A stretch of 64,000 nt of DNA from Rapana venosa (GCA_028751875.1 CM054157.1:54801691-54865690); one strand, 5' to 3'; shown: positions 21,839 to 34,762, counted from the stretch's first letter. The notes: generated by a model from the sequence alone, not told the origin. Numbers and translations are program-made.

Positions 21839-21914
21839 GGGGCTGAGACAAGAACCAAGTGCACCATCATAAACTGCGGGTTTGGCTGTGGCGGTGTCGT
21901 ATGACTATCAACAG
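21839..21914 (+). other. Exon-like segment 2 of a possible spliced transcript
   Basis: Bounded by CCCTCTCTTTCAG (good acceptor) and ATCAACAG followed by GTATGACA (donor). Spliced to the previous segment it completes a frame of about 38 codons starting MGYVWQLTIGACVVKIRG and ending in a Cys/Gly-rich stretch (CTIINCGFGCGGVV) before TGA. It could be a micropeptide or a non-coding RNA. Nothing else supports it. Confidence 0.3.
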
Positions 21915-24460
21915 GTATGACATCAGTGTAATAGTTGAGGTAGTAAAGTAAGAAAAAAAAAATATCAGAATGTAATAATGCTAAGTGTTGCTAAAGATTC
22001 ATAACATTTTGAAAAGATATCACACCATTAAGAATTTGAATTAATAAGCACAAGCTGAAGTGTAATGCATCTTCCAAAGGGATTGTGAATTCACTTTTGA
22101 AAGTTAATGTCAAATTACTTTGTACTTTAGTGTATAACAAATGATGAAAATTTTTTAATTTATTATTTTATTATTCTGATAGGATAAACTATTCTGAAGT
22201 CCTTTTGTTATAAAACAGCAGCTTTGACTAAAATATTTGAGCCATTCAATGACAAAAACTGTTGGAATATTTTATAAAAAATAATTCTGTTTTGAAGTTA
22301 TGAGATCAAAGCATTTTATCTTTAAGAAAAAAAAGCCAGAGGTGAAATTTTACCTGAAGAACAATTACAAATCTTTTCTATTCCAAAGTGTTAAAATCAA
22401 ATCATTGCAGCTGTCGATGTTTTCTGGCTTTCAGCCACAATTTCGAATTTTTTGCTTTCTAGGAAATGGCAAAACAATGTCTACATAAATTAATGGAATA
22501 GAATATCAAGACAATGCACTTGCCGGTTTCCAGTGCCAGTCACCAAGATCTACAGGTTTAAGTAAGCTCGAAACCTGATAGCTGTGCCTGTCAGAAGTGT
22601 GTTCCCTAATTCAAGAAAGATGTTGCATATGTTAATCGGTTCAACAGGCCATAAGTTATGCCCCCAAATGTAGTCTTATCTGTGCTATTTCGATTTTTAA
22701 GATTGTGCATGACGGACGAAATATCACTACACATATGATCAGTTGTTTACCTCTGCAATTTAGGTGTAGCAGTCAAGTCTTGATATGTCGCTATACCAGT
22801 TAATAAAAAATAAATGAAAAAAATGTCTGCCTTTTTTCTGTAAATTCACAATTCAGCAAGGGAGATAACAGTTTGTGTCTCTGGCAAGGTATCCATGATA
22901 TTTGCTAATAAAAAAAATAATGCTTTCACTTTCTTTGCGATGTAAAGAATAAAAGATGTAAGATAGTTCAAAATAGCAGTATGATAAGCAGGAGTGTCAC
23001 TCAGTGTCAACTAAAGCAGTATAATTCAAAGAAGTGCCATTCATTGTCTTGCATAAAATATTAGTTTAAAATAGTTTGTGTCTGTCACAGAACTTCATTC
23101 ACTTCATTAACAAATATTTTGGAGAAGTAATTTTATTTCATTGCAGGCATAACAAGGTGCACACGCACACACAAACACACACACACACACACAATTGAAT
23201 TGCCATTCTGGAAATGTGGCAAACCTACCTAGAATGCAATGCGGAATCTTAAAAAAAAAAGATATGCATTTCAGCTATGAAAAACTAGCAGAGTGCATAA
23301 AGTAGGTTAGGAATCGATGCTGATATCGCTTTTTTTTTGTTAAATTTTATCAGGTGACTTAATAGATTATCATCTATCTGATTGTGCCAACCAAAACCAT
23401 GGATCCACGTAAAGTTTTGAACATTATTACTTCTCGTGTCAAAATATTTTTTGTGAGTAATATAGTCCAAAAGCTGGTTTCTGAACCTTAAACCAGTTTC
23501 TCTCTCAAAATTGAGGCTACATCTCGGTTACATAAAATCTGCACTGAAATATTTATTTTAAAGCATATCGCACACTCGTTTAGGATAAGTGTCTAATCTC
23601 AGATTCAGGATCCAGCTGATGATATTACTAAGCTAACCTACAATTTCAGCTCAAACTGTTTTAATATCCACGTCCAACACCTAAATAAATGTGTGCATCG
23701 ATAGGCCTATGTAATTCTTGATTAAAATAGTTAACTCATACTTTTCATTGTGAAGCTGAGTGTGCACCACCAAAATGAAGCCGAGACATAAAGATACAGG
23801 CTGGTACATAGTAGCAAAACACATTCAGTTGAAATGTTTGCAGATTAACGTATTGAACGCTAGGCACAAAGTAGCTTTAAAAAAAGATTTTTCTTTGGCT
23901 ACAGCTTCTGAATTCACCAACCGAGATTTTGCGTATTGCTGTATCATTTTTCTGTGTTTCTACGATATATTTATCCCCAAAGTACGAATTTTCTTATAAA
24001 AGCACGATTTTGAGAACCATGGGGAAAAAATCTGACAAATAGTATAAGGGATGTAACTCTCCAAGAGCAGGATGTAACTCGCCCAGAGCTGATTACTTCC
24101 CTTCTCTGTGTTATGTATACTTCGCGAGTCATCACTAGCTCACAAGTGAACTCTGTGGAAAGAAGGGGGCCACGTGCAGCAAAGTATCAACAGTGGTTAT
24201 AAGATTTCATGAAAGGGGATGGACCAGCAGCTCTAAGGCAGAGGGGTGAAGGGGGTGGTAGGAAGAGGGGAGGGGGTGGTGGTTTCACTGGCTGCTGTAG
24301 ATGTGGTCAGAGTGTGAGGGGTCCCCATCTATTCTTTTTTTTATCATTAGAAACCTCTACAGCAGCTGTTGTTCATCGCCTGGTCAGTGCAGTGTTTCCA
24401 ATAAGAACCAGCAGACCACCACGCCTCCTCCCCCCTCGACCTTATTTCTCATGGACAGCC
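21915..24460. other. Unassigned AT-rich spacer
   Basis: Short (CA)n at 23,158-23,193, an element C trace in reverse at about 23,890-23,945 (TTCACCAACCGAGATTTTGC), and otherwise no gene or repeat I recognise. Confidence 0.6.
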
Positions 24461-24467
24461 TCTCTCA

Positions 24468-24885
24468 TGCGCGCACACACACACACACAAAATGAGCTTC
24501 TCTCTTTTCTCTTCACTTCTCTCCCCTCTCTTTTTCTGCTTCTCTGAGTTCTCTCGCTCTCTCTCCCTCCCTCTTTCCCCCCTCCCCCCCCCCCCCCCCT
24601 CTCTCTCCCTCCCTTCCCCCCCCCCCCTCACACACCCGCACGTGCAGGCGTGTGCGCTCCTTGACCCCCCCCCCCCCCACACACACACACACACACATAA
24701 AAATACACACTCTATACACTACACACCACACACATACACCGCACAAACTCTACACCACACACATACTACACAGCACACCATACACCGCACAAACTCTACA
24801 CCACACACACACACACACACACCACCCCACACACACACTACACATCACCACACACCCCACCCCACTCCACACACACACACAGATG
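24468..24885. repeat. CA/CT/C microsatellite cluster
   Basis: (CA)n 24,473-24,490, CT-rich with C-runs to 24,625, C-run 24,664-24,679, then CA-rich sequence to 24,882, including a repeated unit CCACACACATACAC / GCACAAACTCTACA. Confidence 0.95.
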
Positions 24886-25089
24886 AAATTCTTTGTCTTG
24901 TAGGGTTAAGAAATTTCCTCTTTGTTATGAAACTCTCTACCCTTACCTTTCCATCCTATTATTTTCTGCCTCCCGCTCCGCCAGTCTCTGGCCATTTTTC
25001 AAGAAAAATAAGAACTTATTTTTTCTTTCAGATGTTGTATGACGACACTAAACATGACGAGAATTCCAAAACAAGAGGAGGACGACACT

Positions 25090-25925
25090 ACCAGTACACA
25101 AGGAAAACATCGACCAAGGAAGATATCGACCAAGGAAGCCATCGACCTAGAAAAACATCGACCTAGGAAAACGTCGACCTAGGAAAACGTCGACCTAGGA
25201 AGACATCGACCAAGGAAGACATCGACCAAGGAAGACATCGACCAAGGAAGACATCGACCAAGGTAAACATCGACCAAGGAAGACATCGACCAAGGAAAAC
25301 ATCGACCAAAGGAAGACATCGACCAAGGTAAACATCTATCGATGAAAACATCGACCAAGGAAAACATCTATCGATGAAACCATCTATCAAGGAAGACATC
25401 GACCAAAGAAGACATATCAAGGAAAACATCGACCAAAGAAAACATCTACCAAGGAAAACATCGACCATGGAAGACATCGACCAAGGAAAACATCTATCAA
25501 GGAAAACATATCAAAAAAGACATATATCAAGGAAAACATCTATCAAAAAAGACATATATCAAGGAAAACCGATCAAGGAAGACATCGACCAAGGAAGACA
25601 TCGACCTAGGAAGACATCGACCTAGGAAAACATCGACCTAGGAAGACATCGACCTAGGAAAACATTGACCTAGGAAGACATCGACCTAGGAAGACATCGA
25701 CCATGGAAGACATCGACCATGGAAAACATCAAGGAAGACATATCAAGGAAAACATCGACCAAGGAAGACATCGACCTAGGAAGACATCGACCAAGGAAGA
25801 CGTCGACCAAGGAAAACATCGACCAAGGAGATTTCTATCTATCGAGGAAGAGATCTAACAAGGAAGACATCAAGGAAGAAATCTATCAATCAGGGAAGAC
25901 ATCTATCTACCAAGGATGATGATAC
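25090..25925. repeat. 16-bp minisatellite (GACCAAGGAAGACATC)
   Basis: About fifty copies of a 16-bp unit, with CTAGG/CAAGG and GAAAAC/GAAGAC variants and a few shortened units. Because 16 is not a multiple of 3, each frame cycles through a 16-residue peptide (KTSTKEDIDQGRHRPR-like). Stops break the frames, so coding is unlikely. A good acceptor (TTTTTTCTTTCAG at 25,031) lies 60 bp upstream, so the array might be in a transcript. Confidence 0.95.
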
Positions 25926-27359
25926 TTCACTCATTGAAGACAACACCCCAATGGTGTTGTTTTTTCTATTTGTGATTTCAAAACTTATGAAATAACAGGA
26001 CAATGACTGGTATTTTCCCTACCACCTAGTATGGAAAAATGACTGGTGTAATATACCTGGATGTTTGATATCTGAGAGACCTGGTATCTGTTATACTGTT
26101 GATTATGCATTTCAGACTTGGAAGTGAATTGACATAAAAATCGAACATTAACAGAATTTTTAAAAATAAAATATAAAGTTGAGTAAACTTCTGAATTATG
26201 TCCCTTATGGTGGAGGGATAGAGAACGTCTTGTAAATATTTCGTGTGATATTTTTTGTTTTTCTGGCATGAATCTGATCAAATAATTGCTTGAGAAAATA
26301 CTTAGTTCCTGACTTGACTTCTATAAATATTTTTGAGAAAATTTTTTTTTATCAGTTTTGTTTGTAAATGATCTAATGGTTTCTTCAGCAAGTACTCTGG
26401 TCTTGACATAACTTTCATTGAAATTAGGATGGGAAAGAACTTGTTCTTTGTTGTTTTTTATCATGAAGGTATATTTCTATTTTGGTTTTATTTTCCTGTT
26501 TAAATTAAATTGATGGAATTTTGTTAGAGGAAATTCTCCTGTTCCTTACTTGAAGGTCACAGCGGCAATTTCTGATTTTTTGAATAAGTTTTTATAGTTT
26601 TTTTTTAATTTATTGAATCCTATTTTAATGATTGGTTATAAAAAATACTCTTGTCCTAATATGGTTTTGGGGACTAGCTGTAAGTTCTTATTCTGTTAGG
26701 TTTTTCAAATGAATTCAGACCAAATGATGAAGAAAATAACTTTGGGATAATATGGCCAATAGACAATTATATAACCGACAATGTTTTTTGGTCGAATTAA
26801 GAAAAGTTCAGTTACTGGAAAATAAGTAAATGTGTTTTATAAACTATGCAGTCATTGAGTAGCAAAGTTATGATACCTCAAAAATACCCCACCGCCCACC
26901 CACCCCCCAAAAAAGGGGAAAACGTTACACTTTTTAAAAAGATTTTTTTTCTGAGAGGGTCATATTCACAAAAAGCTTTAGGTTTGTATATTTTCAGCAC
27001 GCGTGTGTGGGTGAGAGAGAGAGAGGGGGGGGGGGGGGTGAGGAAGTGGGGTAGTTGCGGGAGATCGGGTTAAAAGAATGGAAGATAGTTAAAGAGGAAG
27101 GGTACAAAATTAATGTACATTTTCTGCAGTGAAGATTGATAAAAGATACCTGGCTAATAGTTTTCCTACATGGTTTATTTTGGGCTCCTTTTTTAAAATG
27201 GCCACAACTTATTCAAAATTGTCTTGGGGCTGGAACTACTTTCATAGCGAAACTGGAAATTTGCGAGCGTCGAAATCCAATACACAGTCGTAGCTGTTGA
27301 TAGGACTAGTGATTCTGATTTACAGCTCCAGACTATTGCGAGATACCTACCCTTGTGTC
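25926..27359. other. Unassigned AT-rich spacer
   Basis: No conserved frame. A GA/G-run lies at 27,014-27,040. Confidence 0.6.
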
Positions 27360-27570
27360 TATAGCTACATACCATTTGTCTGCCTGCTGTTGTGTCCACA
27401 TGCGTTCTAACATTCAGACCGACCAGGTGACGGTCAACCCATGCCCGTTATTAACGGTTTTCTGACACAAACGCTAACCTCAACTGTAACACACTTAACA
27501 CTAACCTCAACCCTAACCCTGGCCCCTGATGTGGCCACAAAAGCCAGGCAGATAAAACGTATATGCTGAC
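27360..27570 (+). repeat. Repeat F, copy 2
   Basis: See 18,870-19,075. This copy contains AACCTCAACCCTAACCCTGG, which resembles telomeric words only locally. Confidence 0.6.
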
Positions 27571-27721
27571 ACAGCAGCTAATAATTTGGCCTTCTTTCGG
27601 CGGAAAACTGGAAACTGCTGACATAAGACTAAACGTGTTCTTTTGGGGGGCTGGTAGGAGAAGCCGTTCTGGAATTATAGAGGAAAGGAAGCAAGGAATG
27701 GGGACACGTTGAAATGTTCTG

Positions 27722-28145
27722 GAATATAGGGAAAGAGGGGCAGTGATGAAGGATGGGGAAAGAGGGGCAGTGACTACTAAGGATGGGGGAAGAGGGGCAG
27801 TGATGGAGGATGGGGAAAGAGGGCGGTGATGATGAAGGATGGGGAAAGAGGGGCAGTGATGAAGGATGGGGAAAGAGGGGCGGTGATGAAGGATGGGGAA
27901 AGAGGGGCAGTGATGAAGGATGGGGAAAGAGGGGCAGTGATGAAGGATGGGGAAAGAGGGGCAGTGATGAAGGATGGGGAAAGAGGGGCAGTGATGAAGG
28001 ATGGGGAAAGAGGGGCGGTGATGAAGGATGGGGAAGGAGGCAGTGATGAAGGATGGGGAAAGAGGGGCGGTGATGAAGGATGGGGAAAGAGGGGCAGTGA
28101 TGAAGGATGGGGAAAGAGGGGCGGTGATGAAGGATGGGGACAGGC
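27722..28145. repeat. 27-bp minisatellite (GATGAAGGATGGGGAAAGAG + GGGCAGT)
   Basis: About fifteen well-conserved copies, differing mostly at GGGCAGT versus GGGCGGT. A period divisible by 3 keeps long frames open on both strands (DEGWGKRGS repeats forward). This is expected from the period and is not by itself evidence of a gene. Confidence 0.96.
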
Positions 28146-28149
28146 AGTC

Positions 28150-30115
28150 ACACTGACTGACTAGGGTCAGGGCTAAATAGGGCAGGAGCGTTTTAGAAAA
28201 TAAAATCTGATTTATAAAAAGTTAGGTGCGGGTTATAGACATAAAAAATCGTTTGAAAGATGTAGATGGTGAAAACGTTTTATTCAGAAACAGAAGTAGG
28301 GTTCGCTGGTTTGAGAAAACATTGCTGAATAATCATTTGAGTCCAGGTACTGGATGTGAGGATGCTTTACAGTAAAGGGACATCATTAAAAAGGAGGGGT
28401 GGGTAGAGAGTATGTACAGGGCAGTGAGAATGTGTGAGTTGTGGTGCAGATAAATCAGAATGGTATAGCAGAGGTATTAGTCAGCACTAGTGTATGCTAT
28501 ACTGTGCAGCCAGCACAAAAGTTACTCTCTGTGAGTAGGTTTTGTTGGGGTGTGGGGCGGGGATGCAGTGTATGAACAGAGCAGTTTCTGAAATAGCCTG
28601 ACTTTTAAGTTGTGTGTGCCTGACTTTTAAGTTGTGTGTGTGGTGTTTAAAGAATTTGAGTTAGTGGAGCTGTATTCATTATTGACAGTGGAAAAAAATG
28701 CTATAATGTTGGGAAAGGTGGAACCAGTATTGGAATGTCACATTGAGAAAAAAAGTTGCAGTATTTCAGGTTTTTTTAAAAACAATCTTTGTACATCTCG
28801 AACATCATTTTTGTTTTAGAAAAGCTATTTCCCCTTCGCTGTATTGATAGGTTTGTTTTTTATTCGGTGATGCTTTGGGTTGTTTGGGTGGTAGTTTTTT
28901 TTTTGTTTTTTTGCTTTAGAACTCTTTTTCAAGTAGGGGTGAAATGTTTTCAGCAAGAAATGCTGGTGAACATCTTGTCTTGTATTTTAAGCGCTGGCTT
29001 TTTTACTTTTCTTCTTGCCCGTACATTTGTGACATTTTTATATTGAAACATTTTGTATGCATTCTTACCAAAAGCTGTCTCTTTTATTATTGATTGTTGT
29101 GTGTGTGTGTGTACTCGATTTAAAGTATTGAGTGCAAAGTGAGGCAGTTTACTGCTTATGCCCTTTTCTTGTTGATGTAAATAGGGGAATTTGGGTATTG
29201 TCAACTCCTGCGTTACCAAATATATATATATATAATATATATTATATATATAAGTATTCCAACATAGTCTGATACCATTGTTGTTACAGTTTGTAGTGAC
29301 CATGGTTTTGCTCATGAAGCATTGGGCTGTCTTGGGCTGATCTCTTCCCCAGCTGTAATGTCTGGGTTTCTCTTCCACCATCGGGTTGCTTCTCTTCACC
29401 TTTTTTCTCTTGCATAAATAGCGAGCAGAATAATACAGTAAACTGTGACCCAATAAAACTGCTCGTTTTTTTCTTCTTCAAATAATACATCATTTCTTGA
29501 ATGAGCAAAAGACTGCTTTTAAATGGACTTGTTCAGTAATGTCTTGTTTTTAATTTGATATTTCAATGTTTATTCTGGAGGCTTGAATATTCTCACCTTT
29601 ATCTTTGCAGTTGTGTAATTGGTCTGGTTGCATGTCACCATTTCAAGCCATGCCCACATTTGTCACATTCCAGTGAAAGATAATTCATGTGTGCAGCATG
29701 TTGCCTGTATCAATTATTGATCATAACCTAAAGGACATGGCTTGAATCATGTTTTTGATAAATATGTCGTCTTTAAGTGAAATTCTTAGACAATGGTTTA
29801 GCATGGTATACGGTAGACCAATTTAGAGTTATGCACTTAATGGCCTTCACCGTTTTGTTCCCACCCCCTAATGTCGGGTATGCCATGATCAAAATCAGTT
29901 TGGAGCACATTTTTGTTCAACATATATTATTGCATTTGAAGCTTGTTGTCTGTGGATTTTGCTCAGAGAAGAGGTGGACACCCCGTTCACTTGCCTCAAG
30001 TTCAGCTTTTTCTTTGCTTTGGGGTTGCAAGTATCGTCAGGAATTTACTTGTTCTGGTTAAACGCTTCGTTGAAAAAGAAACCCCTTTATTTTACTTTGA
30101 TCTCAAAACTTGTTC
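28150..30115. other. Unassigned spacer
   Basis: (TA)n at 29,220-29,252 and (GT)n at 29,097-29,112. No gene is supported. Confidence 0.6.
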
Positions 30116-30129
30116 TAGGAGTCCGGCTG

Positions 30130-30540
30130 GACATGACTGATGCCGGATTATCTGTTACACCCCAAGTTAATCACCTGTATGATAATTATGTGATGAAGTT
30201 TGTCCATATAACTGATGCTGGAGAAACTGTTACACCCCAAGTTAATTACCTGTATGATAATTATGTGATGAAGTTTGTCCATATAACTGATGCCGGATTA
30301 TCTGTTACACCCAAAGTTAGTTACCTGTATCATATGATTGTGATGTTGAAGTTTGTTTACCTGTATCATATGATTGTGATGTTGAAGTTTGTTTACCTGT
30401 ATCATATGATTGTGATGTTGAAGTTTGTTTACCTGTATCATATGATTGTGATGTTGAAGTTTGTTTACTTGTATCATATGATTGTGATGTTGAAGTTTGT
30501 TTACCTGTATCATGTGATGTTTAAGTTTGCCCATATTATT
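30130..30540 (+). repeat. Two-stage minisatellite, 75 bp then 36 bp
   Basis: Three 75-bp units (CTGATGCCGGATTATCTGTT, ACACCCCAAGTTAA, ACCTGTATGATAATTATGTG, ATGAAGTTTGTCC) pass into six 36-bp units (ACCTGTATCATATGATTGTG, ATGTTGAAGTTTGTTT). The short unit is a shortened version of the end of the long one. Both periods are multiples of 3, so an open frame of 197 codons (29,959-30,552) runs through. No family is recognised. Confidence 0.93.
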
Positions 30541-30779
30541 ATGACTGTGTAGAGAAAGTGCTGAGTACTTTTCTTTAGATGAACAAAATGCCAGTTTCCA
30601 TTAACCAGTTTTTCGTGTTTTTTTCCTGTATTTTATAACGGCCCTATACAAATTCGATAACTGTAGACCTCAAATGGTGAGCACACACCTGGCACTTGAC
30701 TAACCAACTGACTTTTTTCCCTGATAAAAATTCAAGCTTTGCACCACGCTCTCTTAAAAAGCCAACAGCCGATGTTTTG

Positions 30780-31060
30780 GTGCGGAATGAACTCGTCTAA
30801 AGTGGTACGGGCATTTCACACGAACATGTGGACTGGCCAAGACTGTCCTACAGGGAACAGTACAAGGAGGGAGACGAAGAGGCAGACAGAGAAAACGATG
30901 GGAAGACAACATCAGAGAGTGGAGGACTGGCCTTGAACGATTTGCTACGGAAAGCAGAAGACCGCGGGTGTGGAGGAAGCTGGTTGCAAAATGTTCAGTG
31001 GTGCCTCAACGGGACAGATGAGGTGAAGAGGAACTCGTCATTGTGGTCAGAGATATAATT
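30780..31060 (+). pseudogene. Decayed non-LTR retrotransposon C-terminal fragment
   Basis: Forward sequence CACACGAACATGTGGACTGG, CCAAGACTGTCCTACAGGGA, AGGGAGACGAAGAGGCAGAC and GGAAGACAACATCAGAGAGT matches the coding strand of the fragment at 8286-8735 (the TVQGGRRRRGRQRKRWEDNI region), with frameshifts and stops. Confidence 0.75.
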
Positions 31061-31400
31061 ATCAATGTGGGTTTTGAAAAGCACACGAAAGTCAGTTGGT
31101 TGGTCATTGTCACTGCTGGTCAGAGCATTGGGAAAAGCCTACCTCCCCCTTCAGCCAAAAAAGAGAGGCTGGAGTTAGGGTTGGGTAGCCGGCTCGCAGC
31201 GGAAATAAAAAATGGAAGAAAACCTTTAGCATGTCTTGAAAGTTGTCAAAATGTGGTGAAAAGTAATGCAAATGTGTGTGAACATTATGACTACAAATAA
31301 AAACAACTTGACCAAGGTCTTTGTTCAGAGTCCATTATGACTTGACTGGCTGTGTTTACAAGGGTAGAGTATGTGCACAAGATCTCGGATACCTAATTGT

Positions 31401-31403
<3 letters not shown>

Positions 31404-31437
<34 letters not shown>

Positions 31438-31462
31438 CCCCCCCCCCCCCCCCCCCCCCCAC
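31404..31462. repeat. (CT)n followed by a C-run
   Basis: CT about 30 bp, then about 26 Cs, within unassigned sequence 31,060-33,400. Confidence 0.97.
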
Positions 31463-33400
31463 TTTTCTTTATATTCAAATTAGTCCAGAGTGTGTCAAAG
31501 CCAAACTTATTTTCAAATAGTAATTGAATAAGCAGTGGAATTGCTTTTTTTTTTTTATATTATCAGTAAGCCATCCATCTGAGAAACAATATAATAATAT
31601 ATGCACATAATAATTATAACAAAACTAACAAAATAAGCCATACAAATGAAACAAACAGGAAAATCTTAAATGTACACCCACAAAAAGCAAAAATAAAAAC
31701 AAACCAACCCCCCCCAACCCCCAAAAAAAACCCAGACCCAGCAAGCAAGCAAGCGCACACAACACACACTCAGAGACAACAACAATTACAAATATACACC
31801 CAAAAAGAACAACAGCCAAAGCAAACATCGGAGAATAAACTAACAATAACAAACAACAACACCTAAGAACAACAGGATGTGTGTGTGTACGACATAATAT
31901 AAGAAGGCACTGGCAGGGCTGCAACTGTAAAGTCTGCTAGGAGATTGTACAAGTCTCCACTTCTGATTAACCATACAGCCCTGCATGGATTTGAACCTGC
32001 AATTTCATGAACATCCCGGGATAGAAAGTCCAATGCTCTTTTTATCTGTCAGTCTGGATCGATCAATCAATCTGCAGATGGATAGATGGACAAACGAACG
32101 GACAGACAGAGAAAAAACAGACAGATAACAGACACACAGACTGATAGACAGAATATTATGATAGATAACAGATTGACAGACAGACATATAGATAGATAGA
32201 TAGATAGACAGACTGACATATAGATAGATAGACATAAATTATAGACAGACAGACTTAGATAGATAGATGATGCTATTAACAGTTTACATCAAACGTTGCT
32301 AAGTGACAATGCAGGATAGATCTGACATTTATAATTATTATTTTATCATCATCATTATCATCGTCATCATTATTATCATCATTATCAGTTTTACTATTGT
32401 TGTCTGTTGTTGTCGTCATCGTCATAACCACCACCTTCTTCTTCGCAATTCTTCTTCTTCTTCTTCTTTGCTTTTTTTCTTTCAGCCGTAGGACTAGCAG
32501 ACGACAATAACTACGTATGTCGGTCACGACGTCCGAAGACTAACGAGTTCTGAACCGAACTATGTCGATGGCACAAAGACTGCCTAAGATGTGATTTTAA
32601 AAGAAAAGGCTGGATTTTTTTTAATGTAGATTTTTGTGTATGTTAGTTGCCTGCACTTTTGTATGGGCAGTGCTTTGTTTTATTTTGAAAAAGAAGAAAT
32701 TCCGATTTTGTACGGAAATTACCGATCGTAACCAACTGTACGTGCAATGGCGATCTTCTGTTTTTGCCTGCAGTGACTTTTGTTAGTTGATCCAACATCA
32801 GGGATCGGTTAAGGTTTGTCAAGCTATTCCATGCATTAAATATTGCTGGGTGAAACATGACGGTAAGTACAAGATTGATTTCCAAAAGCGATAAAAAAGT
32901 AAATTATAAGTTACTTCCCGTAGGCCTAAGGGTGCACATGTTTGTATATCATATGTACCGATGTAGTACGATGTACACGACTTTCGCTTCAACACCAAGC
33001 GCATTTCAGTAATAATTAGAAGTAATAGTGTATTGCTGTTGTTATCATACTTGCTATAAGTAGTACGGCAGCATTGTGATGATGATGATGATTAGGCATA
33101 TTTCGAGACAGTCCCATCACTGCATCTAATTACCCTAAGCAGCATGATTCCTGAGACTGAGAGAGTATATAACTGTGCAGACAGATTATAATTATTATCT
33201 GGCTGGAACCAAACTAGAACAAGAACTAATAGGAGATTATTCAAATTCATTCGGCGTCCAGATTCATTCTGCCACCACATATGATGTATTATAGTTTATT
33301 TAATCATAATCAGTGATGAGCAGTAGGCAGACTCCTAGGGCATTTGACTTTATCTGTCTACCCTTTCCCCCATCACCCAAACACAAATTCCCTCCACTAC
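31463..33400. other. Spacer with tetranucleotide and trinucleotide repeats
   Basis: (GACA)/(GATA) imperfect repeats 32,060-32,270; (ATC)n and (TTC)n 32,325-32,480. No gene recognised. Confidence 0.6.
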
Positions 33401-33404
33401 CCAT

Positions 33405-34267
33405 TCACTCCACACACACATAACACACACACACCATGCACACCCCACAAACTCATACACACACACAACCCCGTGACCACGCCACACACATACACACAAC
33501 CAGTGACCACTTCACACATGCACACACACAAACACAAGGCACAGAAATGTGTGGACACACACAAATACACACACAAATGCACACACACATGTACATGCAT
33601 GTGCACACGCATGCGCACACACACAACACATGCAACACACACAAACACTGACACAGTGAGTGAGTGACACACGAACCCCACTCACAAAAAGCGCACGCAC
33701 ACATATGCACACACACACACACACATCCCCCCCCCACACACAAACGCACACACACAGTCACAATAAATTTGTATTATGTTGTGGTGTACTAATATTTTAT
33801 ATGTATATATATCAATATATCAATGATATATAATTTATAATATTGGATTTTTCAAATTTGATAAATTCATATCACAATTTCCAATCATGTTTCATTAGGT
33901 CTATTGTATTCCTATCTTTTATACTTAAGTGAGTTAAGACAAGAGTGAGTAGCTTGAATGACTCAAACTCAAAGATACCTGGCATGCAATTTGGTAACTT
34001 AGGGATAGGCTCTGCCACTGCCAGGTTCATCTTTTCCCCAAGACATTATAAGGCCTGGACGTTTTAGTTCAAAGCCTGATGACTTCTCAGGGAGTCATGG
34101 ATTATAGAAGAAGTCAAGTCATTCATTCATACTCAATGGACATCATAGAAAATGATGACTGATTTTTTTTTTTTTACTCTGCAAGTTTGTGTAGCTAGTA
34201 GCTATCTAAGTCTGTAAAATGGAAATGATGAAAAGTTGCCAGGATGCAAAGTCAATTTGTTTTGAAA

Positions 34268-34334
<67 letters not shown>

Positions 34335-34377
34335 ACTCATGCACATACACACACATACTCACACACACACACACACT

Positions 34378-34449
<72 letters not shown>

Positions 34450-34521
34450 CTAAAATCACTAAATGTGAATAGATGTTAAACTGATCACACACACACACAC
34501 ACTCACACATAGAGAGAGAGA

Positions 34522-34553
<32 letters not shown>

Positions 34554-34555
34554 TA
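33405..34555. repeat. (CA)n microsatellite field
   Basis: CA-rich sequence 33,412-33,765; nearly pure (CA)n 34,270-34,445; (CA)n and (GA)n 34,486-34,552. The AT-rich part between 33,766 and 34,260 shows nothing recognised. Confidence 0.95.
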
Positions 34556-34628
34556 TGTGCCAATCAAAAAGATTATTTTTAAAAAGTTAATGTCATCTAA
34601 TTTTCTGATCTTGTCTTCGACTTGTCAG

Positions 34629-34762
34629 ACTGTGGAGCAGATGGAGAGGGGTGATCATGGGGGGGTCGTTTGTATCGGAGGTGTGCTGGACCGCTGGCGG
34701 GCCGTGGGTTCCAGCAAGGGGCTGTCGTCTGACGCCGACATCGCTTGTTTCTTGCTGCAGTG
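34629..34762 (+). CDS. Zinc-finger gene, exon 1 (N-terminal segment)
   Basis: The acceptor TCTTCGACTTGTCAG ends at 34,628, with ATG at 34,641. The peptide includes VCIGGVLDRWRAVGSSKGLS and SDADIACFLLQ. The donor is TG then GTCTGTTG at 34,763, phase 2. Spliced to 37,171 it reads FLLQ-C-YEDVW, a smooth continuation. The pattern (aromatic-x-RW, a KxGLxxDADxAxFLL stretch) is like short helical segments found before finger arrays in some invertebrate zinc-finger proteins; that resemblance is from memory and untested. The donor is only fair, and the exon could instead start further upstream in a 5' UTR. Confidence 0.5.

Noticed and set aside
27470..27535. Telomeric repeat
   Set aside because: CCCTAACCC-like words occur only a few times among other words and belong to repeat F.
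29959..30552. 197-codon forward frame as a real protein
   Set aside because: The frame is kept open by the 75- and 36-bp periods. The non-repetitive N-terminal part shows no family and no splice or promoter support.
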